A stretch of DNA of 64,000 nt from Clostridium sp. K13 (GTDB taxonomy: Bacteria > Bacillota > Clostridia > Clostridiales > Clostridiaceae), in assembly GCF_019734195.1 (NCBI RefSeq), contig NZ_JAASHM010000001.1:124001-188000 (forward strand), in the 5' to 3' direction. Positions 53,426 to 61,994 of the stretch are shown piece by piece (the stretch's first letter is position 1; the number at the start of each line of letters is the position of its first letter). The notes under the pieces are model-generated. The model did not search any database and had not been told where the DNA came from. It saw only the letters and a program-made list of their open reading frames with translations. The position numbers were made by a program, and so were the translations under genes.

Positions 53426-54226
53426 TTATTGATAGTCAGGAAGTTCATTAAGTGATTTAAACTCATAACCATCAGCTTTAATTTGCTCAAGTACTGTTTT
53501 TAGAACAGCAGTATTTGTTTTAGAAACAGCATGTATAAGCATTATACATCCAGGGTGCACACCGTTAGTAATTTTTTTAATTGCTTCTTCTTCGCTAGGT
53601 TGATTATCTATAATCCAATCTTTGTAAGCAAAACTCCAAAAGATAGTTTTATAACCAAGATCTTTAGTTTTCTTTAAAGAATTAATTGAATATTTCCCCA
53701 TAGGTGGTCTAAAGAATTTTGGCATATCAGTACCAACAATTTCTTTGTAAGCTTCTTCTACATCGGTAAATTCTGCTTTGAATTTTTCAAGGTCTGTAAT
53801 AGTTGCCATTGATGGATGATGGTTAGAATGGTTACATACTAAGTGACCTTCATCAGCCATTCTTTTTATAATTTCAGGATTTTGAGTTATATAAGGCTTA
53901 ACAACGAAGAAGGCTGCTGGCACATTTTCTTCTTTCAAAACATCTAATATCTTTGGTGTATAACCATTTTCATATCCTTCATCAAAAGTTAAATAAATAA
54001 CCTTTTCGTTAGTATCACCTAAATAGTAAGCATCATATTTAGATAAAAGTCCTGTAGCCTCTTTAGGGCATTCGGGTAATGTATCTTTACCTCTATTTAC
54101 AAAATACCAATTTAATTCAGTGTCATCTGATGACTGTGTATTAGAATGGCTAAAAGCAATTGTAGATAAGCAGCTTATTGATAAAATAAAAGCTAGCATG
54201 AAAATAAATAACTTATTTTTTCTCAT
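53426..54226 (-). CDS. pdaA: Delta-lactam polysaccharide deacetylase PdaA
   Basis: Secreted enzyme removing acetyl groups from muramic acid so that spore cortex muramic delta-lactam can form. 266 residues. Signal peptide MRKNKLFIFMLAFILSISCL, then ELNWYFVNRGKDTLPECP typical of PdaA. The deacetylase motifs are TFDEGYENG (variant of TFDDG), HSNHHPS (metal His), RPPMGKYS and a C-terminal LIHAVSKTN. Start ATG 54226 behind AGGGAGG. A forespore-type promoter precedes it (54255-54284). Confidence 0.95.
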   Translation of the reverse strand: MRKNKLFIFMLAFILSISCLSTIAFSHSNTQSSDDTELNWYFVNRGKDTLPECPKEATGLLSKYDAYYLGDTNEKVIYLTFDEGYENGYTPKILDVLKEENVPAAFFVVKPYITQNPEIIKRMADEGHLVCNHSNHHPSMATITDLEKFKAEFTDVEEAYKEIVGTDMPKFFRPPMGKYSINSLKKTKDLGYKTIFWSFAYKDWIIDNQPSEEEAIKKITNGVHPGCIMLIHAVSKTNTAVLKTVLEQIKADGYEFKSLNELPDYQ

Positions 54227-54254
54227 TCTAAATCCTCCCTTTCATAAGTTATAT

Positions 54255-54284
54255 TAGTATGTTTTGTATATGACGAGATAATAC
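54255..54284 (-). promoter_or_regulatory. Sigma-G/F-type forespore promoter of pdaA
   Basis: On the - strand -35 GTATT (54280-54284), exactly 18 bases, and -10 CATACTA (54255-54261). The Bacillus sigma-G consensus is GHATR-N18-CATWHTA; one base of the -35 differs. pdaA belongs to the sigma-G regulon in B. subtilis. Confidence 0.7.
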
Positions 54285-54340
54285 ACGTGGGAAAAAGAGG
54301 TGAAGCTATAAAAATAATGGAAAAAAATAAAAAGAAAATA

Positions 54341-54369
54341 TTGACAGGTGGTAAAAATAGGAATATACT
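54341..54369 (+). promoter_or_regulatory. Promoter of the ABC exporter leader
   Basis: Consensus -35 TTGACA (54341-54346), 17 bases, -10 TATACT (54364-54369). Predicted start is about 54376, some 340 bases before the first exporter gene. Confidence 0.85.
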
Positions 54370-54402
54370 TGTAAAAGAATAAATTATTTAGGAGGTAGGA
54401 AT

Positions 54403-54483
54403 ATGTTAAATATTAGATTTAGAAATTATAAAGAAAATAAAATAATTGAAAATAACCCTATCTCTATGTTTTTATATAACTAA
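54403..54483 (+). CDS. Leader peptide, 26 aa (BmrB-like role)
   Basis: ATG 54403 lies behind a near-perfect AGGAGG (54390-54395) and directly after the promoter at 54341-54369. It encodes MLNIRFRNYKENKIIENN followed by PISMFLYN and TAA. The length, the strong translation signal and the downstream terminator/antiterminator make it a leader peptide. Slow or stalled ribosomes here would change folding of the RNA. B. subtilis bmrB, in front of the heterodimeric exporter genes bmrCD, works this way; sequence similarity to BmrB is not claimed. Confidence 0.65.
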   Translation: MLNIRFRNYKENKIIENNPISMFLYN

Positions 54484-54544
54484 AAATAGTTTATATAAAA
54501 TTTATTTTTAATTTTACTTAGTAAATAGAGGTGGTGGTTATTAA

Positions 54545-54630
54545 CCATGGCCTTTTTGTATATTTTTATAAAAAGTATATTCTATCATATTATGATAATG
54601 AAAAGCCGTGGTATAGCCATGGCTTTTTTT
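54545..54630 (+). promoter_or_regulatory. Attenuator: antiterminator/terminator of the exporter operon
   Basis: Segment A CCATGGCCTTTT (54545-54556) and segment C CCATGGCTTTTTTT (54617-54630) are near copies. Both can pair with segment B AAAAGCCGTGG (54601-54611). B:C is an intrinsic terminator with loop TATAG and T-run; A:B would prevent it. The two states exclude each other, the classic attenuation layout. Confidence 0.7.
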
Positions 54631-54650
54631 ATTCTAAAGGAGGAGAGGTT

Positions 54651-54680
54651 ATGGAAAATGGAGATCTAAAAGATGGATGA
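54651..54680 (+). other. Nine-codon mini-ORF with strong ribosome binding site
   Basis: AAAGGAGGAGAGG (54636-54648) precedes ATG 54651, encoding MENGDLKDG then TGA, 34 bases before the exporter gene start. Could couple translation or be a remnant; weakly supported. Confidence 0.35.
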
Positions 54681-54713
54681 CCATTAAATTTTAAACTAAA
54701 GGGGGAGTCAATA

Positions 54714-56444
54714 ATGACTAAAGTATTTAAGTACGTATTAAAGTATAAGGGAACATTGATTTTTGGAACTATATCTATGCTTATTGTTATTGGTGTTGAT
54801 TTATTAATTCCATATATGCAACAAATATTTATAGATGATGGAATTATTGCAGGAAATGAGAAAAGCATATTTTTTGTTCTAGGGGCTATATTGGCGATTT
54901 CAGTAATTAAAGCAATATTTGGGTATAATAAAGAATTTAAATATGATTTATTGAGTACATGGGTTCACCAAGATATTAAAAATGATCTTTTTACTCATAT
55001 TCAAAAATTAGAATTTAAGTATTTTGATGAAATGAATACTGGAGAGTTAATGTCAAGAATTGGAGAGGATGCAGAGAATATATGGCAGACTATAGGTTTT
55101 GGACTAAGACTTTTCGTTGAAAATATAATTTATTTCGTTATATCAACAATAATTTTATTTTATTTAAATTGGAAATTAGCTTTAGCATGTTTTGTTGTTA
55201 TGATTCCAATAGGATTTATTGCGGTACAGCTTGAAAAGAAGTTTGGTAAATGCTATGGAGAAATAAGTGATAAAACAGCAGAAATAAATACTACAGCTCA
55301 AGAGGATATAGCAGGAATTAGACTTGTTAAAGCCTTTTCAAGAGAAAAATATGAAATAAGCAGATTTTTAAAATTAAATAGATCTTATTATGATTTAAAT
55401 ATGAATCAGGCAAAAGTAATAGGTAATTATTTTCCTAAAATAGAGTTCTTAACTAATATTTCATTAGTGATAATGATAGTTTTAGGTGGATATTTAGTTA
55501 TGAATGAGGAAATGTCAATTGGAGTTTTAGTAGCTTTTAGTGGGTATATATGGAATCTTATATGGCCAATGAGAATGCTAGGAGAACTTACAGATTTAAT
55601 TTCAAGAAATTTAGCTTCTGCAAAAAAAATATTTGCAATTATTGAAAGAGAACCTGAAATAAAAAGTGGTTTATTAAATGATACAAATATTAAAGGGGAT
55701 ATTAAATTTGAAGATGTTAGTTTTAGCTATAATGATGAATTAGTATTAAAAAATATTAATTTAGATATTAAAGCAGGAAGTACTGTAGCTATAATGGGCA
55801 CTACAGGTTCAGGAAAATCAACTTTATTAAACCTTATAGGAAGATATTATGATGTAAAAGAAGGTTGTATAAAAGTTGATGATGTTGATGTTAAAAACTA
55901 TGATTTAGAAGTTTTAAGAAGTAGTATGGCAATTGTGCCACAGGATACTTTCTTATTTTCTGATTCTATATTAAACAATATAAAGTTTAGTAATGAAAAT
56001 GCAGATATAGGTGAAGCAAAGAAATATTCTAAATTAGCATGTTCTTTAGATTTTATAGAAGATTTAGAACAAGGATTTAATACTGAAATAGGAGAAAGAG
56101 GAATAGGACTTTCAGGAGGTCAAAAGCAAAGAATATCTATTTCTAGAGCATTAATAAGGAATTCTTCAATTTTGATTTTAGATGATTCAACTTCAGCTTT
56201 AGATATGGAAACAGAACAAGAGCTATTAAGAAATTTATCACAAATGGAAAAGCAAAGTACAACCTTTATAGTTGCACATAGGATTTCAGCAGTTAAAAAT
56301 GCAGACTTAATAGTTTATTTAGAAAATGGTGAAATAAAAGAAAAAGGAACTCATGAGGAACTATTAAAATTAAAAGGTGCTTACTATGATATTTATTGTG
56401 AGCAGTTTAAGGATTTTAATCTTTTAGAAGAGGAGGTTATATAA
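54714..56444 (+). CDS. ABC exporter half-transporter, degenerate-site ATPase (BmrC-like)
   Basis: 576 residues: six-helix type I exporter domain (1 to about 320) then an ATPase with Walker A GTTGSGKST (about 362-370), LSGGQKQR and Walker B ILILDDSTSALD. The catalytic Glu after Walker B is Asp, which marks the non-hydrolysing site of heterodimeric exporters such as BmrCD or TM287/288. Pairs with the next gene, whose ATG is two bases after this stop. Likely exports drugs or peptides; induction through the leader suggests translation-inhibiting antibiotics. ATG 54714 behind GGGGGAG. Substrate inferred. Confidence 0.93.
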   Translation: MTKVFKYVLKYKGTLIFGTISMLIVIGVDLLIPYMQQIFIDDGIIAGNEKSIFFVLGAILAISVIKAIFGYNKEFKYDLLSTWVHQDIKNDLFTHIQKLEFKYFDEMNTGELMSRIGEDAENIWQTIGFGLRLFVENIIYFVISTIILFYLNWKLALACFVVMIPIGFIAVQLEKKFGKCYGEISDKTAEINTTAQEDIAGIRLVKAFSREKYEISRFLKLNRSYYDLNMNQAKVIGNYFPKIEFLTNISLVIMIVLGGYLVMNEEMSIGVLVAFSGYIWNLIWPMRMLGELTDLISRNLASAKKIFAIIEREPEIKSGLLNDTNIKGDIKFEDVSFSYNDELVLKNINLDIKAGSTVAIMGTTGSGKSTLLNLIGRYYDVKEGCIKVDDVDVKNYDLEVLRSSMAIVPQDTFLFSDSILNNIKFSNENADIGEAKKYSKLACSLDFIEDLEQGFNTEIGERGIGLSGGQKQRISISRALIRNSSILILDDSTSALDMETEQELLRNLSQMEKQSTTFIVAHRISAVKNADLIVYLENGEIKEKGTHEELLKLKGAYYDIYCEQFKDFNLLEEEVI

Positions 56445-56445
56445 T

Positions 56446-58230
56446 ATGCAAAACAATATAAATAAAGATGAAGAAGTTATGAGACGTAGCAAAAGTGAAA
56501 TAACTATGAAGTTATTAGCGTACCTTAAGCCATATAAAATTAAGTCATTTTTAGTAGTTTTATTGATGATATTTGTAATGGTATGTGAAATAGTAAATCC
56601 CTTATTATTAAAAATAGCTATAGATGATTATATAAGTAATAAAAATGTTAATGGACTAATATTAATAGGCGTTTCATTAGTATCATTAAATTTAGTTGCT
56701 TGGGGATTGTCAAAAATAAGATGGAAAGTAATAACTAGCATAACTAATAATATTTTAGTAAATATAAGACATGAGCTATATAGCCATATTCAGTATTTAT
56801 CCTTTGATTTTTTTGATAGCAGACCAGTAGGAAAAATACTTGCAAGGGTTGTTGGCGATGTTAATGCATTAAAAAATTTGTTTTCTCAAGCAATACAGTC
56901 ATTTATTCCACAAATAATTAATTTGTTTTGTGTTGCAATAATAATGTTTATGCTTAATGTTAAATTAGCTTTAGCATCAATAATATTATTACCTTTATTA
57001 GGATTTGCAATGTTTTGGATAGAGATTTATTCAAGAAGAAGATGGGAAACTTATAGAAATAAGCGTTCAAATTTAAATGGATTTACCCACGAAGATTTTT
57101 CAGGAATAAAAGTTGTACAAGGATTTGCTAAAGAAAAAGGAACGGAAAATAACTTTAAAAATATGGTGGGAGAATTAAGTGATTCTTTTGTAAGTGCTGT
57201 AAGATTAAATGATTGCTTCTGGCCATTAGTAGAATTATCTTGGGGAGTAGGAACTCTTGTAGTTTTTGCTGTAGGATACTTTTTAATAAAAAATGGTGAA
57301 ATAGAAATAGGTACTTTAATAGCATTTTCAATGTATGTTGGTATGTTCTGGAGACCTATTATGAATCTTTCAAGTTTTTATAATACTCTAATTACAAACT
57401 TTTCTGCAGCAGACAGAATTTTTGACATATTAGATGTAGAGCCTGTTATAAAAAATTCTTTAAATGCTAGACCAATTGGAAAAATTCAAGGTAATGTAGA
57501 GTTCAAAAATGTTACTTTTTCTTATGATGATGAAAATGAAGTGTTGAAAAATGTAAGCTTTAAAGTTTCGAAGGGGGAAAAGATTGCTTTAGTAGGAGCT
57601 ACAGGTGCTGGTAAAAGTACAATAGTTTCATTATTAAGTAGATTTTATGATCCAACTGAAGGAAAGATTTTAGTGGATGGAAAAGATATAAAAAATGTTG
57701 ATTTAGAAAGTTTAAGAAGCCAAATGGGAATTATGCTACAGGATACATTCTTATTTTCAGATTCTATTATGGAAAATATCAGATATGGAAGACTTGATGC
57801 TACTGATGAAGAAGTTATTAATGCAGCTAAGGCTGTAAATGCTCATAAGTTTATTACGGAATTAGAAAAGGGATATGATACTGAAGTTAATGAAAGAGGA
57901 TCAAGATTATCTTTAGGTCAAAGGCAGCTTATATCTTTTGCAAGAGCACTTCTTGCAAATCCAAGAATATTAATTTTAGATGAGGCAACTTCTAATATTG
58001 ATACTCAGACAGAAAAGCTAGTTCAGGAAGGTATAGAAAGGATTCTTCATGGAAGAACTTCATTTGTAGTTGCTCATAGACTTTCGACCATTAGAGATTG
58101 TGATAAGATTATGGTTATAAATGATGGCGAAATTGAAGAGGTTGGGAATCATGAAGAACTTCTAAAGAAAAAAGGAAGTTATTATGAGCTTTATATGGCA
58201 CAATATAACTTCTTAAGTGAAGGAGCTTAG
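56446..58230 (+). CDS. ABC exporter half-transporter, catalytic partner (BmrD-like)
   Basis: 594 residues, six-helix domain plus ATPase with Walker A GATGAGKST (about 379-387), Walker B ILILDEATSNID with the normal catalytic Glu, and H-loop VAHRLST. The signature is LSLGQRQ instead of LSGGQ. Together with the Asp in its partner this gives one degenerate and one consensus ATP site, as in known heterodimers. The start codon ATG 56446 overlaps the region of the partner's stop with GAGGAGG upstream. Terminator-like hairpin follows (58265-58309). Confidence 0.94.
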   Translation: MQNNINKDEEVMRRSKSEITMKLLAYLKPYKIKSFLVVLLMIFVMVCEIVNPLLLKIAIDDYISNKNVNGLILIGVSLVSLNLVAWGLSKIRWKVITSITNNILVNIRHELYSHIQYLSFDFFDSRPVGKILARVVGDVNALKNLFSQAIQSFIPQIINLFCVAIIMFMLNVKLALASIILLPLLGFAMFWIEIYSRRRWETYRNKRSNLNGFTHEDFSGIKVVQGFAKEKGTENNFKNMVGELSDSFVSAVRLNDCFWPLVELSWGVGTLVVFAVGYFLIKNGEIEIGTLIAFSMYVGMFWRPIMNLSSFYNTLITNFSAADRIFDILDVEPVIKNSLNARPIGKIQGNVEFKNVTFSYDDENEVLKNVSFKVSKGEKIALVGATGAGKSTIVSLLSRFYDPTEGKILVDGKDIKNVDLESLRSQMGIMLQDTFLFSDSIMENIRYGRLDATDEEVINAAKAVNAHKFITELEKGYDTEVNERGSRLSLGQRQLISFARALLANPRILILDEATSNIDTQTEKLVQEGIERILHGRTSFVVAHRLSTIRDCDKIMVINDGEIEEVGNHEELLKKKGSYYELYMAQYNFLSEGA

Positions 58231-58264
58231 GCTAGTTAGAAGTTAATAATTAGTTTTAGATAGT

Positions 58265-58309
58265 GAAAAGTTAAGAGTGTTTTTTAAAAAATAGCACTCT
58301 TAGCTTTTC
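58265..58309 (+). terminator. Hairpin after the exporter operon
   Basis: GAAAAGTTAAGAGTG and CACTCTTAGCTTTTC pair with one G-U; short T-run, so a moderate terminator. Confidence 0.65.
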
Positions 58310-58441
58310 AAATAAATTAAAATGAAGCTAAATAATAAGCAGGGATTATAAGGTTTGGAAGAAGATAAGATACTATATGCTTTTAGATGAATTATTTTAG
58401 ATAGGTTTCAAGTAGATTATTAATAGGAGAGTGTGAAGTAA

Positions 58442-58909
58442 ATGAATTTAGAATATAAAATAATGAAAGAAGAAGATTTTGAAAGTTGTGCATATGAGCT
58501 TATAGAGGCATTTAAGGAAGAACCTTGGAATGAAGAGTGGACATTTGAACAAGCATTTACAAGAATTGATGAAATTATGTCTGCAAGAGTATCAAGAGGA
58601 TATGTTATTTATGATGGAGATACAGTAGCAGCAATGGCGTGCGGAAGAATTATGACTTATATAGATTTTAAAGAATTATGGATTGATGAACTAAGTGTAA
58701 ATCCTTTGTATCAAGGAAAAGGTGTTGGTAGTAAACTTATGGAATTTATAAGAAGTGAACTAAAAAAGGAAAAAAGTAAAATTTCTTATTTGGCTTTAAA
58801 TACAGAAAGAGATTATCCTTGCATTAAATTTTATGAAAATAATGGATTTAAGGCTTCAGAGACAAATGTTGTAATGTTTGCTAATGTAGATTATAAAGGA
58901 AACAGTTAA
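58442..58909 (+). CDS. GNAT acetyltransferase (first of three)
   Basis: 155 residues. Acetyl-CoA motif A LWIDELSVNPLYQGKGVGSKLMEFI (about 81-105, Q-x-x-G-x-G), N-terminal EEPWNEEWTFEQAFTRIDEI and C-terminal FYENNGFKASETNVVM. Resembles aminoglycoside 6'-N-acetyltransferase-like GNATs in its N-terminal layout, but substrate cannot be assigned. ATG 58442 with AGGAGAGTG upstream. Confidence 0.88.
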   Translation: MNLEYKIMKEEDFESCAYELIEAFKEEPWNEEWTFEQAFTRIDEIMSARVSRGYVIYDGDTVAAMACGRIMTYIDFKELWIDELSVNPLYQGKGVGSKLMEFIRSELKKEKSKISYLALNTERDYPCIKFYENNGFKASETNVVMFANVDYKGNS

Positions 58910-58972
58910 GAATAAAATATTTATATTATTCTTGGAATAATGAAAGCAATAATATAGGGGGACATAATAAAA

Positions 58973-59434
58973 ATGAATATAAATTTTAGAGAAATAGATA
59001 AAACAAATTATAATACATGCTTCATGCTGACGGTGGGGGATCATCAGAAAGATTATGTAGCTAGTAATGCTTTTTCGTTGGTACAAGCTGCTTATGAAGA
59101 AGGATTATATCCATTAGGGATATATGATGGTAATGAAATGATAGGATTTTTACTATATGATTATGATGAAGAGTTAGAGGGATGGTCATTTTCAAGATTT
59201 ATGATAGATATTAATCAGCAAAATAAGGGTTATGGAACTATAGCGTTAAGAAAATTTTTAGAGTTTTTTCATGATAAGTTTCCTAATGAAAAAATATACA
59301 CAAGTGTAGAAATAGATAATGAAATAGCTATTAAACTATATGAAGGTTTTGGATTTGTAAAAGTTAATTCATTTGAATACAAAATAGAAGAAAAAGTATA
59401 TAGAGAATTTAGAATGATTAAGGAAAAGTGGTAA
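58973..59434 (+). CDS. GNAT acetyltransferase (second, spermidine acetyltransferase-like)
   Basis: 153 residues. Start NFREIDKTNYNTCFMLTVGDHQKDYVASNAFSLVQAAYE resembles diamine or spermidine N-acetyltransferases of the BltD/PaiA kind. Motif A FMIDINQQNKGYGTIALRKFL and YTSVEIDNEIAIKLYEGFGF are intact. ATG 58973 behind GGGGGA. Probably detoxifies polyamines or related amines; inference from the family. In Bacillus BltD neighbours an efflux pump, and here an exporter operon lies just upstream. Confidence 0.86.
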   Translation: MNINFREIDKTNYNTCFMLTVGDHQKDYVASNAFSLVQAAYEEGLYPLGIYDGNEMIGFLLYDYDEELEGWSFSRFMIDINQQNKGYGTIALRKFLEFFHDKFPNEKIYTSVEIDNEIAIKLYEGFGFVKVNSFEYKIEEKVYREFRMIKEKW

Positions 59435-59466
59435 ATTTAAAAAGTTTATAAATTAAGGAGATAGAT

Positions 59467-59994
59467 ATGGAGTTTATAAATATTGAGGCGGATAATATAA
59501 AAGCAGAATTGTTTTCAAAGTTTAAAAGATATCAAAAGATAACAAAATGCTGGAGAAAGATTGAAGGGCAATGGGTTATAAAAGATATTGCTTTTACAGA
59601 AGAGTGGGGAATTGAGGAGTATAAGATATTATCATCATGCTTAAAAAATACAGTAGAAACAGGTGGAATGGTAATGGGAGCTTTTTCGGATGGAATTTTA
59701 AAGGGATTTGTATCTGTTGAAGCAAGTTTATTTGGAAAGAATAAAGAGTACTTAGATTTGTCTAGTATACATGTTTCTCAAGAGATAAGAGGAAATGGCG
59801 TTGGGAAAGAACTTTTTACATTTGCAAAAAAATGGGCAAAAGAACATGGGGCGAAGAAATTATATATATCTGCACATTCATCAGTAGAGAGTCAAGCCTT
59901 TTATAAAGCAATGGGCTGTGTTGAAGCAGAGGAATATAGTATAAAGCATGTAGAAAAAGAACCTTGTGATTGTCAATTAGAATGTAAAGTTTAA
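59467..59994 (+). CDS. GNAT acetyltransferase (third)
   Basis: 175 residues. Motif A LDLSSIHVSQEIRGNGVGKELFTFAKKWAKEHGAKKLYISAHSSVESQAFYKAMG (about 97-151) is well conserved; the C-terminus ends KEPCDCQLECKV. ATG 59467 behind AAGGAG, 32 bases after the second GNAT. Substrate unknown. Past the stop, an overlapping frame stays open to a TAG near 60103 (see findings). Confidence 0.87.
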   Translation: MEFINIEADNIKAELFSKFKRYQKITKCWRKIEGQWVIKDIAFTEEWGIEEYKILSSCLKNTVETGGMVMGAFSDGILKGFVSVEASLFGKNKEYLDLSSIHVSQEIRGNGVGKELFTFAKKWAKEHGAKKLYISAHSSVESQAFYKAMGCVEAEEYSIKHVEKEPCDCQLECKV

Positions 59995-60157
59995 CGAGAA
60001 TGAAATAATATATAAGGATTATAAAGAAATATGTTTGAAGATTTCGAGTAAAATTGAAAAGTATGGAGAAGAAAAGAATATTTTATCGTTGAAATTAAAT
60101 TAGTTCTAGAGTATAATCTTAGAAGTATTAGTAACGGATGAAAGGAATGTTATATAG

Positions 60158-61255
60158 ATGAGATTAGGGATTGTAGGACTACCAAACGTAGGAAAGAGTA
60201 CATTATTTAATGCTATAACAAAGGCTGGAGCAGAATCAGCAAACTACCCATTCTGTACAATAGAACCAAACGTAGGAGTTGTTAGTGTACCAGATAAGAG
60301 ATTAGACGTATTAGAAAAAATGTATGGTACAAAGAGAAAAATATATACTGCTGTAGAATTCTATGATATAGCTGGATTAGTTAAAGGAGCTTCAAAGGGT
60401 GAAGGTTTAGGAAATAAATTCTTATCACACATAAGAGAAGTAGAAGCTATAGTACATGCTGTTAGATGTTTCGAAGATGAAAATGTAGTTCACGTTGAAG
60501 GTTCAGTAGATCCAATTAGAGATATAGAAACTATAAACTTAGAACTTATATTTGCAGATTTAGAAGTTTTAGAAAGAAGAATGGAAAAAGGAGTAAAACT
60601 TGCTAGATCAGGCGATAAAAAAGCTAAAGCAGAATATGAAATAATGGAAAAGGTTAAAGCTCACTTAGAAGCTAATAAGCCAATAAGAACTTTAGAATTA
60701 AATGAAGACGAAGAAATTTTTGTTAAGAGTCTATTTATGATTACTTCTAAACCAGTATTATATTCTTGTAATATATCAGAAGATGATATGATGGCTGGAA
60801 ACTTAGATAATAAGTATGTAAAAATGGTTAGAGAATATGCAGAAAATGAAAACTCAGGAGTAGTTGTTGTATGTGCTAAGCTTGAAGAAGAATTATCTGG
60901 ATTAGATGAAGAAGAAAAGGCTGAAATGCTAGAAGAGTACGGAATAGAAGAATCAGGATTAGATAAGTTAATAAGAGAATCTTATAAATTATTAGGATTA
61001 ATAAGTTATTTAACAGCTGGTGTTCAAGAAGTTAGAGCTTGGACAATTAAAGAAGGAACAAAAGCTCCAGCAGCAGCAGGTAAAATTCACTCTGATATCG
61101 AAAGAGGATTCATCAGAGCAGAAGTTGTTTCTTATGATGCTTTAGTTGAATGTGGTTCAGAAGCAGCTGCTAAAGAAAAAGGATTATATAGACTTGAAGG
61201 AAAAGAATACGTAATGAAAGATGGAGATGTAGTAAACTTCAGATTTAACGTATAA
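60158..61255 (+). CDS. ychF: Redox-regulated ATPase/GTPase YchF (OLA1 family)
   Basis: 365 residues. G1 [15 protein letters not shown] (6-20), switch region [16 protein letters not shown]3 [20 protein letters not shown], an altered G4 (NISE-like) that favours ATP in this family, a coiled-coil insert (about 125-190) and C-terminal TGS domain ending [10 protein letters not shown]. Ribosome-associated translation and stress factor. ATG 60158; the GAAAGGA Shine-Dalgarno is about 11 bases away. Ends in a terminator. Confidence 0.97.
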   Translation: MRLGIVGLPNVGKSTLFNAITKAGAESANYPFCTIEPNVGVVSVPDKRLDVLEKMYGTKRKIYTAVEFYDIAGLVKGASKGEGLGNKFLSHIREVEAIVHAVRCFEDENVVHVEGSVDPIRDIETINLELIFADLEVLERRMEKGVKLARSGDKKAKAEYEIMEKVKAHLEANKPIRTLELNEDEEIFVKSLFMITSKPVLYSCNISEDDMMAGNLDNKYVKMVREYAENENSGVVVVCAKLEEELSGLDEEEKAEMLEEYGIEESGLDKLIRESYKLLGLISYLTAGVQEVRAWTIKEGTKAPAAAGKIHSDIERGFIRAEVVSYDALVECGSEAAAKEKGLYRLEGKEYVMKDGDVVNFRFNV

Positions 61256-61267
61256 TAAATATAGAAA

Positions 61268-61297
61268 AGGAACTGTAAAAACAGTTCCTATTTTTAT
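61268..61297 (+). terminator. Terminator after ychF
   Basis: AGGAACTGT, AAAA loop, ACAGTTCCT, then ATTTTTA. Confidence 0.88.
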
Positions 61298-61463
61298 GAA
61301 AAAATATATAACAAATAAAAAGAAAAAAAGACTAATATCGTCAAATATTTACAATAAAAGGAAATAAAAAAAGCATAGAATTATTCCAATTAAAAAATAG
61401 ATGAAAGTGTTGATTTATCGGTATTTACAAAAAGAAAAAAATACTATTTTAAGTAAATATATC

Positions 61464-61530
61464 TTGAAGGAAAGCGAATATTTTTATAGAATATATATAT
61501 AGTGGTGTAAAGTGGTTAAAAGTGGATTAG
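61464..61530 (+). promoter_or_regulatory. mraZ promoter and MraZ boxes
   Basis: -35 TTGAAG (61464-61469), 17 bases, -10 TAGAAT (61487-61492). Just downstream three decamers AGTGGTGTAA, AGTGGTTAAA and AGTGGATTAG (61501-61530) repeat AGTGG at exact 10-base spacing, the layout of MraZ binding repeats described in other bacteria. MraZ would bind here and repress its own operon. Confidence 0.75.
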
Positions 61531-61552
61531 TATGACTTAATGGGGGTGCAAA

Positions 61553-61981
61553 ATGTTTATTGGAGAGTATTCACATAGTTTGGATAGCAAAAATAGAATT
61601 ATTGTACCTGCAAAATTAAGAGATGAACTAGGAAATAAGTTTTTTATTACTAAGGGACTTGATGGATGTCTTTACGCTTACCCGGAAAATGAATGGAAAA
61701 TACTTGAGGAAAAACTTAAGAAGTTACCACTCACTAATAAAGATGCAAGGGCATTTGTAAGATTTTTCTTTTCAGGTGCTTGTGAAGTGGAAATGGATAA
61801 ACAAGGAAGAGGATTAATTCCATTAAACCTAAAAGAATATGCAGGCATAGAAAAGGATATAGTAAGTATAGGCGCCTTAACCAGAGTAGAGATATGGAGT
61901 AAGGAAAAGTGGCAAGAGTATAATGAATTAAATATAGATTTTAATTCAATTGCTGAAAAAATGGGCGATTTAGGAATATAA
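61553..61981 (+). CDS. mraZ: Transcriptional regulator MraZ
   Basis: 142 residues with two SpoVT/AbrB-like repeats: [23 protein letters not shown] (4-26) and [22 protein letters not shown] (about 75-96); the DxKxR and DxQGR cores are intact. Forms an octameric ring that represses the division cluster in other bacteria. ATG 61553 behind GGGGGTG. First gene of mraZ-rsmH-ftsL-PBP, with boxes at its promoter. Confidence 0.97.
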   Translation: MFIGEYSHSLDSKNRIIVPAKLRDELGNKFFITKGLDGCLYAYPENEWKILEEKLKKLPLTNKDARAFVRFFFSGACEVEMDKQGRGLIPLNLKEYAGIEKDIVSIGALTRVEIWSKEKWQEYNELNIDFNSIAEKMGDLGI

Positions 61982-61994
61982 GGAGTTAGAAAAA

